In this document: positions 25,651 to 36,316 of the stretch, one piece after another
How positions within the stretch are numbered: the stretch's first letter is position 1
Layout of the letters: the number at the start of each line of letters is the position of its first letter
Source of the DNA: Melitaea cinxia
Lineage: Eukaryota; Arthropoda; Insecta; Lepidoptera; Nymphalidae
Length of the DNA stretch: 64,000 bases
Assembly: GCF_905220565.1 (NCBI RefSeq)
Contig: NC_059406.1
Location: 12,162,001-12,226,000, forward strand
Reading direction: 5' to 3'
Notes under the pieces: generated by a model
The model's input: only the letters and a program-made list of their open reading frames with translations
What the model was told of the DNA's origin: nothing
The model's database searches: none
Made by a program: the position numbers and the translations under genes

Positions 25651-27092
25651 ACAAGTCCTTAATTTATATTAAATAAAATCCTATGTTACATTTGGATAAG
25701 ATATTAAGAAGATTCTCTTTAAAATTCTAATTTAAAGATCATTGAACATAAAAAAATTGTCTTTAAATTAACAGCTTAAACAAAATTTTACAGAAGAAAG
25801 ATGCTACAAAAATGTAGTTATATTTACGATTTTTTTTATTTTTTTAATTATCGACCTAGTAAGCATTGAAAAAAAGGTTGTAATAATTCATTATAAACAG
25901 TTATTGTTTTATTAATTACTATTCAGTAAACTCTCAGAAATATTTTTCATATTGTTTTTGTATACATTTTAGGTTGTTTTCTTTTAAAAAAATAAAACCT
26001 ACTTTTAATGCATTCGGGCATATATGTGTATATTAAAGTTTTGTGGAACTCTTATTATACAAATATAAAATCATAATATAATTATTCAACGTTTATGGTT
26101 TAATTACTTCATAAAAAAGAAAATGGAAATCAGAGTTTAATGAATGAAACGTCTAGTGTTTTCTTACAACGCGTGTTAAACCGTATATGGACATATTATA
26201 TTCAAACAACATTATATTGTAATTAATCAGACTGTTTAAGATGAGAGGCAATTTTAATGATACCATAAAATGTTATTTCTTGAATTCGACGTGACATTAA
26301 CGATCGACCATATAATTTCTATTTAAATACGGAAGTCTCTAGATTCAATTAATAGTTCTAAATATTAAAATGTCAATAAAGTTTATCTATTTATGGCTTA
26401 TTAGATATATTAGTTATGTTGTTTATATAGCATCAATAAATTAAATGTAAGTCGTATACTTATAAGAAATATTTGCATTAGTAAGTATTACTTGGTTACT
26501 CAAGCTTTAAGTTTAAAATATTTGAAAAAGGTTTTAAGGAACCGTGACCGCTGAGCAAGCGGTAAAAAACGTGGAGGCAGATGTTTATTTCCACTCGAAT
26601 TCCCCTTCAAGCAGGGCTCGTTATCGTCAACATTGTTATTAATAAGCCGTAACCTGATTATCTCTTATTCGGCACACTCACCGACCGTCGTAAGAATAAA
26701 AACAATTGTACTTTTCCTCAATGAGTTTATTGCGCCAGAACAATAAATGAAGCTGATCATTATAACGCTTACTTTCAACATCGATTACAAATATTCTACA
26801 CGATACCATATCGTATGCAGCCGAGTCCATTAATATTTATAACATTCGAGTCTATTGCACTTCGCTTCACAAACGCCAACTTAATACCCAAGCGGTAGTA
26901 TCCCTATCAACTTACAGTTCGTGGGATCGATAATTACGATATATTTTTCTAAATATCACAAGAAAATACAAAACGAAATATGATAGAATTAACACAATTA
27001 AAATTATTAACAATTAAATATACAGAGTCTGTGCGCCACGGGCTTCAGAGAGTGAGGTATCACCAGGTTGCGCGGGGGTTGTACGGGTTGCG
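25651..27092. other. Spacer and disco 3' UTR
   Basis: The part nearest 27092 is the presumed 3' UTR of disco. The block 26520-26700 is less AT-rich and unique in the window. No repeat of families A-C. Confidence 0.4.
26726..26731 (-). terminator. Candidate polyadenylation signal for disco
   Basis: AATAAA on the minus strand, about 360 bases past the disco stop codon. A second AATAAA lies further down at 26584-26589. Either could end the 3' UTR. The call rests only on motif and position. Confidence 0.25.
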
Positions 27093-29183
27093 TCATGACA
27101 CCGGAACATGGTGCTGGTACAGCTGGTCCTGGCGCTCGCAGAGTGACGTCATCTTTTTGTAGGATTCAGAGGTCTCGCGAAAAAGCAGCTTAGCGTCCTC
27201 GCGTGGACGCGCGTGCGCCGCGTCCAGCCTCCCAGGCGATATCACTGGAGGAGACGACGCCGACAAAGGTGAAAGCGACTCCCTGGCTGTATGAGCTCCT
27301 GCAGGAGCTCCGTACAAACCTCCAGGCTGAGGAGTTCTATTTCCCATCAGAAATGGTGTTGGGAAAAATCCTCGGTCGCTCAGCTGTGGGAATAATCCTG
27401 CTTGCAATGCAGTTAAATTTCTACTATAAAACTTCATTGTTTCAGTCACATACGTAGGAAGCTGGGATGATTCCTCGCCACCATATCTTAGACTTTCGAG
27501 GGTTGATGCGAGGCCTTTTATGTCAGCATATAATTTGTTTAAAAGCTCCGCATTTACTTCGAACGCAGGTTTTGAATCATGAGCTGGTGAACTCGTTGAT
27601 AACAAACGTCGGTGAAGGTCTACGTTTGAGCTGTGTCTGTCTCGACTCCGACGTGATGGAAACGCAGCATCACAACCGTTGACGTCACATGGGTGAAGCA
27701 ATTTCAAGTGATCGTTCCTGTAGTGTATGCGCAGCGTGAAGTGGTTTGGAAATATTTTTCCGCAAGCAGTACACCGATCTGGATTCTCGTCATCGATGGG
27801 TATTTCGAGATCATTAATATCGAGCCGTTCATCCGTCCTATCGCTGCTCGCAGACGGTGAACGTGCTCGCGCCAGTCGCTCCTCGATCGTGTGTAAGTCG
27901 CTTCCGCTGTCGCTCGGAGTATAGAGATCGGATCTTAGTCTTAATCCTTCACGAACAACACTAGGTGCACTTGATTCGTCATCAGACTCACTTTCAGCCT
28001 TAACTCTTGTTACCGATTCCGTGTCCACAGTCTGCTCTTCACCGTTCTGAAATGGCTCCCATTTTTCAGGCTTTTGTTTTTTGAGAGATAATGGCTCCTC
28101 ATCTGCTCGACTAGAACTAGGAGTCGACAAGTTTCTAAAAATATCACTATTGTACTCCTCATCGGATACACTGTATTCATTATTTTGAGAACACCTTGTT
28201 GGATTTTCACTTTTTCTTTTACGTTTATTAGGAACTAATGACATTTTCTCATCGACAGCGGTGGGATCAGTTCGAATACTAATTTCCGTTTGCACAGTCG
28301 TGTATTTTTCGTCCTCTTTCTTTTTGTTTACACTCAAATCCTCTGGTTCATCAGAATAATTTGACCTTTCTACTTCATTATTCTCTGCCTGAACTTTAGG
28401 CTTTTCTTTGTCTTCATCGTCAGAAATTTCTTCATTATTTTCACTAAAACTGATTGATTCTTCATCGTGAACATTAGGTTTAACAAGATCCATAGCATGT
28501 CGAGGGTCCTCAGGTGTTGGAATTTTCCTGTATAATTTTTCGATTTCCTTAAAATTGCGGAGATCATCGAGAGGAACTCGAGGAGGTAGGTGAGTAGGTC
28601 CAGGTGCTGCAAGTGGAGGCGGAAGACGTCCTGCGAATTCAGGCGGAAGAAGTGCAGGCGGTGGCAGTGGCAACCGAGCCAATGCCGGTAGTAGAGGGAA
28701 CGGTTGCGCAGACCTGCCGTCATGTGCAGAAATCTTACGTCTCACGTGAGGAGAATGTAACTTAGGATTTGGATTAGCGCTGTGTCGATTCCGCGAACGC
28801 CGCGAACTAAACATCATAGTACACCCCTCCACTGTACACTTATGCATCTCTCTCAAGTGCACTGCCGAAAAATGTATTTTTAGCGCTCCTTTATCGCAAA
28901 AAGTTTTTAAGCAAACATTGCACTGCACTCTTTTCTTTCCCGTAGCAGGGTTGACGAATTGAACTCCCAGACCGAGAGGCCAAGGCGCAGGTGGCGGGTC
29001 ACGACGCTCCGGCGGATACTCGGGGGACCGCCGATCTTCTCCTTTTTCTTCATCCCGGCCGCTGAAACTCGCGCCTAATTTTCTAAAGTCGAATTGAGGC
29101 GAAGGCTGGCTGACACGAGGCATCATAAAGTAGTCCAAACCAGCGGGCAAGCCGGGTACCGCACCGAACTCCTTGCCCTCCAT
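27093..29183 (-). CDS. disco: Disconnected/basonuclin-family C2H2 zinc-finger transcription factor (696 aa from the preferred start)
   Basis: Seen: an uninterrupted frame with two widely separated pairs of C2H2 fingers. Counted from the chosen methionine, pair 1 lies at about residues 88-143 and pair 2 at about 471-524. Each pair is a C-x2-C-x12-H-x4-H finger followed by a C-x4-C finger with the SRRSR(N/D)RHS signature and a long final His spacing. That arrangement is the hallmark of the disco/basonuclin family. Between the pairs are a proline-rich stretch, long acidic/Ser-rich segments, a PEDLS motif (about 280-284) typical of CtBP corepressor binding, and a basic cluster KRKRK (about 320) that fits a nuclear localisation signal. 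Known of the family: Drosophila disco and disco-r are nuclear regulators of head, appendage and optic-lobe development. Start: the frame stays open upstream to an ATG at 29528, but those 115 residues are Arg/Pro-rich, low-complexity and read from a CpG-rich 5' region. I prefer the ATG at 29183 (MEGKEFG). Whether this is disco or its paralogue disco-r cannot be decided here. Confidence 0.85.
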   Translation of the reverse strand: MEGKEFGAVPGLPAGLDYFMMPRVSQPSPQFDFRKLGASFSGRDEEKGEDRRSPEYPPERRDPPPAPWPLGLGVQFVNPATGKKRVQCNVCLKTFCDKGALKIHFSAVHLREMHKCTVEGCTMMFSSRRSRNRHSANPNPKLHSPHVRRKISAHDGRSAQPFPLLPALARLPLPPPALLPPEFAGRLPPPLAAPGPTHLPPRVPLDDLRNFKEIEKLYRKIPTPEDPRHAMDLVKPNVHDEESISFSENNEEISDDEDKEKPKVQAENNEVERSNYSDEPEDLSVNKKKEDEKYTTVQTEISIRTDPTAVDEKMSLVPNKRKRKSENPTRCSQNNEYSVSDEEYNSDIFRNLSTPSSSRADEEPLSLKKQKPEKWEPFQNGEEQTVDTESVTRVKAESESDDESSAPSVVREGLRLRSDLYTPSDSGSDLHTIEERLARARSPSASSDRTDERLDINDLEIPIDDENPDRCTACGKIFPNHFTLRIHYRNDHLKLLHPCDVNGCDAAFPSRRSRDRHSSNVDLHRRLLSTSSPAHDSKPAFEVNAELLNKLYADIKGLASTLESLRYGGEESSQLPTYVTETMKFYSRNLTALQAGLFPQLSDRGFFPTPFLMGNRTPQPGGLYGAPAGAHTARESLSPLSASSPPVISPGRLDAAHARPREDAKLLFRETSESYKKMTSLCERQDQLYQHHVPVS

Positions 29184-29430
29184 CACGTCACTGTCATAAT
29201 ATAGCGCGTAATACGAAGCGGGTGGCGCGCGACGCGGCCGCTTTGCGACTGAGGACGTGCGACACAGGTGACCGCGCGGGCGGCGCGCGACAAAGGCCGG
29301 CGGCCGGGCGGGGGAACGTCGCGGGGCCGGTCGGTGGGGGTGCGAGGGGGACAGGTGGGAGGAGCGAGTGCTGGGCGGAGCGGATCGATGCGCAGTGGGG
29401 ACAAGCGACACTCGCTCTCGGAGCGACCAC
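29184..29430 (-). promoter_or_regulatory. CpG-rich promoter / 5' UTR region of the disco gene
   Basis: This stretch directly upstream of the preferred disco start is strikingly GC- and CpG-rich in a window that is otherwise AT-rich. An arthropod-type initiator TCAGT occurs on the minus strand at 29248-29252, about 65 bases before the start codon. No TATA box is visible at the right distance and no good downstream promoter element follows it. The minus-strand frame of disco remains open through here to 29528, so it could instead be an N-terminal extension; the composition (Arg, Pro, Ser, Ala) makes that less likely. Transcription start is inferred only. Confidence 0.45.
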
Positions 29431-30235
29431 TGTAAACACGAGAGACGTAAAGCATCACATAACGTTACGTAACAACACACCGCACTCGGTAAGTGCATAC
29501 GACTGCGTCTCTCGCGTGCATCGTACACTACGCCTCGTTATACACAGATATGCTTCGAACGAATTGAGCCTATCCACGGTATTAAGTGGTTAGTTCTGTC
29601 GCAATACTCCTAATGTCAGTTTACATAAAGCTAAATTCTAACAAATTAAACGATCTTTTCGGCAATTTTATTCTAATGAAATTAGGAACATTGACATAGT
29701 ATATGTTCCTAATCCTCCACAGATACCTAGTACACTGACTTGACATGAAGATTACCTATTCTTATACTAACTAATAGTATTATTCCAGTAAGGATTAAGG
29801 TTAACAGCCAGCCAAGTGTACCTAGGTATAAATCGTTCGTCTGACGCAGAGATTATTGCAAATCTCTGCACTAGATATAAATCACCCGCTTGAATTCCTC
29901 TCAAAATGTATCTGTAACATAAATAACATAACAAAGAACAGTTTGGATACCGTATTTTAATAATTTAATGTGATAGACCTTAAAGTAAACAAAAACATTT
30001 ACCTAAGTGCAGGTAAGCTTCGCTTTTTCATTAACCTAAAATATGTAGAGATTGCTACGTCAGTCCACATAGTCATTGTTTATATTTGAAAAAAAAATGT
30101 GGTTGGAGTTATATTAATATATAGTATTAATTTAAGTATCTAATTCTAAGAACATATTAGCATTTTAATTTAACACTGAAATGTTTCTTAACACTAAAAC
30201 ATCTAAAGTTTTTTTATTTAATTGTGAACTTAAAA
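29431..30235. other. Region immediately upstream of disco, no repeats seen
   Basis: No gene or known repeat; likely to hold promoter-proximal regulatory DNA by position only. Confidence 0.35.
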
Positions 30236-30305
30236 CCGAATAGGCTCAATCGATAAAAAGCGGATCGACACCAGACGGTCGCGGTTCAAATCCTGTCGGC
30301 GACAA
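30236..30305 (+). repeat. tRNA-like SINE head
   Basis: Box A-like TAGGCTCAATCG and box B GGTTCAAATCC, correct spacing, but no pairing acceptor stem. SINE or tRNA relic. Confidence 0.5.
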
Positions 30306-32499
30306 TGAGTTGTTTCTGTTGGCCCTCATTTTTTCTTTATTAATAAACTTCGGTCACGGTAAATAAAAAACGTCTATAATTACATTATAGAACGTGTAAG
30401 TAAATCCGACAACACGCAATAACACAGGATGAAGGATTAGAATCAGACAGCATTCCTTCATAGGAGAGCAAAATTAAGTATGTCCAGTACAATACCAGTA
30501 ACATCGATGGTAGGTGATATCTAAGTTTTTGTTGATAATAATAATTAAGTATCATTAGAGGCCAAGCTAACTAACCCTAATAATAAATACTACCTACCGT
30601 TTCATTCTGCTACGTATTTATTCATTTATTGTTTTTCGGAATTAGAAAACGTAGACCACAATTAAGGGATCTTCATTCGTCTCAGTTTATGATTATTTTA
30701 TTTGACATTTAATGTCGCTATATGAATTAATCAAACCCTTTTTGTATGTAGAAAATAAACAAAAACCTTATCGTCCATAATCTCAATAAAAAATCAATTT
30801 ACATCACTGATGGAGATGCCAACAAAAACGTTCCCTTGTTCGAGTTACTCGTAATTACAAAAATCTTGCACTGCGTGTAGATATAATCTACAACTAATTA
30901 TAAATTACCTACAAGTAAGATGATAATTATTGAGGTAAATTACATATTTCAATGAAATAGCCCAATTACTTCATACGAACGCGTAAAATACACAAACATT
31001 TAGTTATTCGTTTTTAATTAAAAAGTAACATTCTTAAGTACAATTTAATAAGAGATTTTTTTTTTCTTTTTAATCAAATATCATATAAAGAAGATCTTTA
31101 CTGAATATATTCTATAGGCTTCTACCTATGTAATACATTTTATATTTTAAAATATTTTATTTTTATCCGTAAATGCGAGCAGCATTTGCAACAGCGTTAT
31201 TCATAATTTAAGAAATGTAGTCGATACAAGCAGCGCCATCTCTCATCATTTCTACAAACTAAAAACAAAAATTGTTACGTTCTGATGTTTTAGTTAATTT
31301 TGGCTTACTTATCATTTTTATAATAAAGATAATATATATATATTTTTTTTAATTACATGTATATTCGAGTTCTATAGTAAAATAATTAAAAAAAAAGTAA
31401 TAAATTAAATATATAGAGAAATTAGTTGTTAGAAAATAGTATTGTTTAATAAAAAAACATAATCATATAATTTTAATGTGCAAATAAGAAAAAAAGAAAG
31501 AAGCAAACAGAAACACCGCTGTTGTAAACTTCACTTTACAACAATTTTACAACGTTTCTTGAATATTGATTATATTTACTCCACAAACGCAGAATAAGTA
31601 CAAAACAAATAAATCAAAACCACAGACAATTAAATCTACTCAGATTCCTATATAATGTACACGCTTTTTACTTTTTTAAAAATAATCAATGTTTACAAAG
31701 CTGACTTTGAGAATTTAAATCAACTTTAAACGCACTTTTACGACAAAAGAAAGCAAACTTTTAAAAAGCTATTTAAACTGACCACTACACATGAGGCCGC
31801 GGTTTCTCTTCGATTGTTTTCATATGGTCTGTTTTACTGCTAATTTCGTTTCATTGAAAACAATAGATTTACATACATGGCAGGTATCTGGTTAACCATA
31901 TACCTCTACATAACCAACGTGGTATTCAATGTAACTTCAGGAGAGGCTCTGGTAGAAGGACAAGAACTAACAAACAACCAAAGGATTTTTATTTATAACT
32001 AATTTTATTTTCTATCGCAAAATATAAATCAATTTTGAATTGAAGCGAAATACGATTCAATGAATATTGATTTAAATCATTCACTTGAATCTTTCAGGCT
32101 TTTTAAATAAAATCCTTATAAGTGAGAACAAACATTACGTCGGAAGCTGCGGAGTTCTAAAATGAACATTGTTTTTATAACATGTAGGCAGCACCGACCG
32201 GCAAACTGACAGACTGGTTATTTCTCTTATCGGCATACATCTTGACATAAAGTCATAATTTTACATGTTTTAGAAAATTCATAATAATTAATTAGACAGA
32301 TATGGTAATAGGACGGACTGTCAAAGCATAATGATAATCTTAGTCATATTAATGTTTAGTACCTGGGTGACCGAGCCTAGCTCGGTATTTTTAGTAAATC
32401 GTGTTTTTTGGAATTCATATTTAAATTCGAATTACATATTTATAAAATATGAATAATATTTTTTTTAAAATAACGAGTGCAATTAAAAAAAGGAAAAAA
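30306..32499. other. AT-rich spacer upstream of disco
   Basis: No gene supported and no family A or B element. Confidence 0.35.
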
Positions 32500-32592
32500 A
32501 TAATTGATCAGAGACATTGGGATTTGAACCATGATCTCCTCGGTTGATCCTGACCGCGACCGGCCGATTTCCCACCGAGCTATTACAACTTT
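32500..32592 (-). repeat. tRNA-like SINE head
   Basis: On the minus strand: box A-like TAGCTCGGTGGG, then a GC-rich GGCCGGTCGCGGTC, then box B GGTTCAAATCC. No matching acceptor stem. Confidence 0.5.
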
Positions 32593-32634
32593 AATGACAA
32601 CTGCGAAATTTACCTTCGTATTCTAACGATATTG

Positions 32635-32822
32635 TAGCTATTTTTTCACTCCCTAAAAACAGGGATAAAACGTCATTTTCTAAAAATGAATCCTAGTTAG
32701 ATGGATTTATCTCCCCCGAAACCTCCTATATACTAAATTTTATGGAAATCGTTGGAGCCGTTTCCGAGATTCAGATTATATATATATATATATATACAAG
32801 AATTGCTCGTTTAATAGTATAA
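32635..32822 (+). repeat. Repeat family F-like fragment with TA microsatellite
   Basis: Has the AAATCGTTGGAGCCGTTTCCGAGATTCAGA-type motif seen in 58158-58378 (GCCGTTTCAGAGATTAG), followed by a TA run at about 32777-32796. Confidence 0.45.
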
Positions 32823-34123
32823 GATTAAGCACACAACTACCAAAATAGAATCACGACTTCACTTGAATCTCTATTTATTTGATTTTTTTCAATGAATTGT
32901 TCCATACGTAAACAATTTTTGCAATGCATTACTTAATTTAACCCAAAATAAAATAGTATTTATTGATAAAAAAATAAGAAACAACTAGAATACCTATAGA
33001 GTACTAACATCGTCTACCTAGTTGAAGTGCTAAGCAATTTTTATACGAAAATCTATACATCTTTCTCATCACAGATATGTACCTATACATATATCCATTG
33101 AGGAGCATGATTGATTAAACTTCATTCTCAATCTCAAGAATAAAAAAAAGAGAGAGTGCAAATATGGTACATGGAGATATATCCATTTTTTATTTCTTGT
33201 AGCTATACCAGTCGGCTGTTACCTATAATACAAGCATTAAGTTGCTTACTTTAGGAACAGATGACCGTGCGTGTAAACTGTAAATATTAAAAAAAATATT
33301 TAAAAAATCATCTATATTTCTTCAACCTTTCTTTACAAATAAACATTTTTTGCATAAAATATAGTTACAGCTAAAACTCTACCATTGGAAATATACCCAA
33401 CGCTGAACGGCTTACACCACTACCTATTATTAAAAAATAAACGTTTTTTTCAACAGGCCGGAGTCAGCCCGCGTATCGACTGCAACCGATACATCAGACG
33501 CTATTTCTCTCGCCTATAAACTAGCCGACCAACGATCTCCACTGTTTGATGTCCTATCGCACCTTATAAACGTTCGTGATTATTTTCGATTCTGGAAACA
33601 GTTACAATTACTCGACTATCGTTGCCTCGCTCGCTGTAAACATCTCTCTTTTATTGTGTGGCGCAAGTTGAATTAAAACGTTAATTAATGTAACGTAAAC
33701 ATGTTATAACTGTGATTACTTATTAGTTGAATTGTATCGTTTTATGTATGTTATTGTAATGCGTATCATAAAATTTTCAAAAAAAATACTTATTTTTATA
33801 AATATTGCGATAAATATGTGATTCATTTACTGTTAATTTTATTACTTATATCTACCATAAACTGGAACTTTACATAAAAAAATTGTATTCGTGATCTTTT
33901 TAATATACAGATTTACATCCAAAAAAAAAAATATGAAATAGAATAAGGAATATCGATTGTTTCAGAAATACTTAGCAACAAAAGTTTTTAAGAAAACCAC
34001 ATGCGTACCTACTTTAACTGTCACCTTATCTCTTATGTTTAATTATTTACTAAAAAAAAAACAGGAATAGGCATTAAACAGGAGTAAACAGTATTGACCG
34101 TAACTTAATTCTTAGGTTTTTAT
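32823..34123. other. Spacer without recognised genes
   Basis: A short stretch near 33196-33270 resembles 21765-21840 in reverse (TTGCTTAC-TTAGGAACAGA), a minor repeat. 33455-33640 is richer in GC. No gene supported. Confidence 0.35.
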
Positions 34124-34124
34124 A

Positions 34125-34345
34125 CGCTCCAGCCTGTAATATCCCACTACAGGGCATAGGCCTCTTTCCCCATGTAGGAGAAGGATCAGAGCCTAATCCA
34201 CCACACTGCTTCAATGCGAGTTGGCGGATATATTCCCTACAATAGTAACAATCGCTATCATTATACATGATAACAACAGAAACCGACGGCTTAGCGTGCT
34301 CTCCGAGGCACGGTGGAGCGACCCACAAGGATTGCACAAATATTT
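34125..34345 (-). mobile_element. Family B tRNA-derived SINE, copy 2 (head missing)
   Basis: From the tail (CCAGCCTGTAATATCCCAC) to CCCACAAGGATTGCACAAA; the tRNA-like head is absent. Possible short duplication TTTATA at 34119-34124 and 34343-34348. Confidence 0.88.
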
Positions 34346-34769
34346 ATACATCGTTTTATAGATTTTAAATAAAGTGTTCATTTCTTATATCACACATACA
34401 TTATCGCTCATACAACTGAAGATGATTTGTTTACAATGTGAAATATTTAGTAAGAAAATCGCTCATACGTTTAATCGCCACTCTTCCACCACTCGGACTC
34501 TGTTACAGTCACCCATATTATACTGTCCGTATCGCGGCATGAAGCATAAACACGCGCTCTTTTTGTCCTAAGTGATCCGGCTCTGGTCAACGTTGATTTT
34601 TATATCGAATTAAGAGTACTTTACACTTGATTTCAGCAAGAAAATCCCATTACAAAATATATTATTATTTCCTCTAATAGAAGTCTTTTTACGTTTTTTT
34701 TTTTTTCTTCTTTGTTTTAGAAGTTTCAATTCGTTTGTGCTTATTTTATTGTATCTTGTATAGATCTAG
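34346..34769. other. Spacer leading into the helicase element
   Basis: Ends with a long pyrimidine tract (34690-34720). No independent gene supported. Confidence 0.35.
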
Positions 34770-36038
34770 AATAGAGGAGGGTGTAGGATTGCTGAAAAAA
34801 GGATAATAACACATACAACACAGCCCACATTACAGAATGCAGCAGTTGCACAATCTAGCATTCCAAAAAATCCAATTGCGAGGTCACTGCAAGCTGTCCC
34901 TAAACTGCTGCGGAGACTTCTTGGGAGGGCAAAAACACCGACAACGTCTCAACACACCACCCTGTACGCCACGTTTGAAGAGCTAATTAGAGAAAGAGGA
35001 GAACGTGGCGACCCAAGTATAAGGACGCGGGGTGTAGCCCTTTTCATGAGTGACACCGCAGAAAAAATAGGTATCAGTTTCTGTCGCTCGGAGAGTTCGG
35101 ATCGAGTGACGGTGTCGCCGGGACTCGCCCTGCTCTTAAAAGGGAGTACCGCAAAAACGAGCATTAAGCGTGACAAGATTGATGCTCTGGACTTGCGGAT
35201 GGTGAGTGGCTCGGACTATCGATGCGTACAGCTGCAAGAAAAGGTTATCGTACTGTTCGAATGGGGCGAGGAGACCCCATTCGCGCGGGCATGCACAATA
35301 CTCTCAAAACTCTGCGGAGAAGGCCAAGACAGTGGCCCGCGAAAAATTAGTGTGGATGCCATGAGGACCGGCTTCTTTAAAGGGGACATAACAAATTACT
35401 ATGGATGCCTAATAGCATCGGAAAGGCACGAGATCATAGTATATGAAGACAGGGGGGAAGATCTGAGTTTCCTGAAAGCAGAAATTAAGCCATCGTCCCC
35501 AGTTGAGGGGCCGGTTCTCAGTGAGCCACCACTGAGTGAATCCGAACGCCTACAACTGAAAATAGCAGCACAGAGATCACACACCACTTCCATGACCAAT
35601 AACAGTGAGCGGACTTTTGATACCCGCTTGGTGGCACTGCAGAATTCCATCCACAGATTGGTCTCTCCAATAAGGACGACGTTTAATTCGTCTCGCCGCG
35701 CGCCTCGACCTTCAACATCGACGGACCGACAGGCTATGGCTCTAAGGGAGTTTCTGAGGGTTGACCATCTAGGAAAACCGGTTAAGCCGAAAACTCACCG
35801 AACTAGGGCCGATAAGGGACAAGTAACCCCGCCCAGGCTAAGACCGGCATCGAACCCGCTAGATCATGCTGTTAACGCAATGGTTGAATTCCTAGCCATA
35901 GTAAAAGCCAATCGAGAAGTCAACTTGGCCACATGCAAAAAGATCTTGGAGGCCCATCAGCGAGGCAGCGAAGGTCTGCTAATGGTGCTGCTCGATGAGG
36001 CAGAGGCAGCCATATATAATAACGACACGTCCCAGGTT
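34770..36038 (+). pseudogene. 5' half of an interrupted virus-like helicase polyprotein ORF (part upstream of the helicase domain)
   Basis: Seen: a frame open from 34770 (a TAG lies at 34767) with a first in-frame ATG at 35046; about 92 protein-like codons precede that ATG. It runs without a stop up to a SINE-like insertion at 36039, then picks up about 26 insertion-derived codons and stops at 36117-36119. Codon composition is richer in GC than the flanks. I recognise no methyltransferase, polymerase, reverse transcriptase or zinc-knuckle motif. The N-terminal part looks globular, the middle (about residues 150-250 from the ATG) is Ser/Pro/Arg-rich and probably disordered, and the end looks helical. 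Inference: this corresponds to the region before the helicase in a virga-like replicase, or to the linker ahead of a helicase captured by a LINE. The missing ATG at the 5' side fits either 5' truncation of a retroelement or an upstream exon; the pyrimidine-rich tract at 34690-34720 could serve as a splice acceptor region. Confidence 0.7.
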
Positions 36039-36316
36039 GGGTGTCGTAAGAGGCGACTAAGGGATAATAAGGTTCCACAACCATCTTGGAACTTAAGAAG
36101 CCGACCGATGGCGGGATAACCATCCAACTGCTGGCTTTGAAATACACAGGACGAAGACGGGCAGCAGCGTCTTCGGTGCGACAAAGCCAGTACTGCGGTC
36201 ACCAACCCGCCTGCCCAGCGTGGTGACTATGGGCAAAACACATGAGTTCACGTTATTTTTGGCGTAAACTTGTGGAGGCCTATGTCCAGCAGTGGACTGT
36301 ATAGGCTGTAATGATG
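36039..36316 (+). mobile_element. Family A SINE-like element, 5'-truncated, inserted in the helicase ORF
   Basis: A 278-bp copy starting at the GGGTGTCGTAAG position of the family and ending in the tail CTGTAATGATG. It is flanked by a perfect 12-bp target-site duplication (ACGTCCCAGGTT at 36027-36038 and 36317-36328). It differs from the copy at 62205-62539 at only a handful of positions by eye, so the insertion is young. Insert plus duplication adds 290 bp, which shifts the frame, and a stop in the insert closes the upstream half. Confidence 0.95.

Noticed and set aside
27293..27310. Perfect 18-bp palindrome (GAGCTCCTG and its complement)
   Set aside because: It lies in the disco coding region over Gly/Ala/Pro codons; composition explains it well enough.
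27203..27924. Several plus-strand ORFs across disco
   Set aside because: Antisense shadows of the disco coding sequence with no independent support.
29222..29593. A 123-codon plus-strand ORF opposite the start of disco
   Set aside because: It is the antisense of the CpG-rich 5' region of disco, where stops are rare because of base composition.
30236..30305. Candidate second tRNA gene
   Set aside because: Box A and box B are present but the ends do not form an acceptor stem, unlike the tRNA-Val gene at 5841; a SINE head is more likely.
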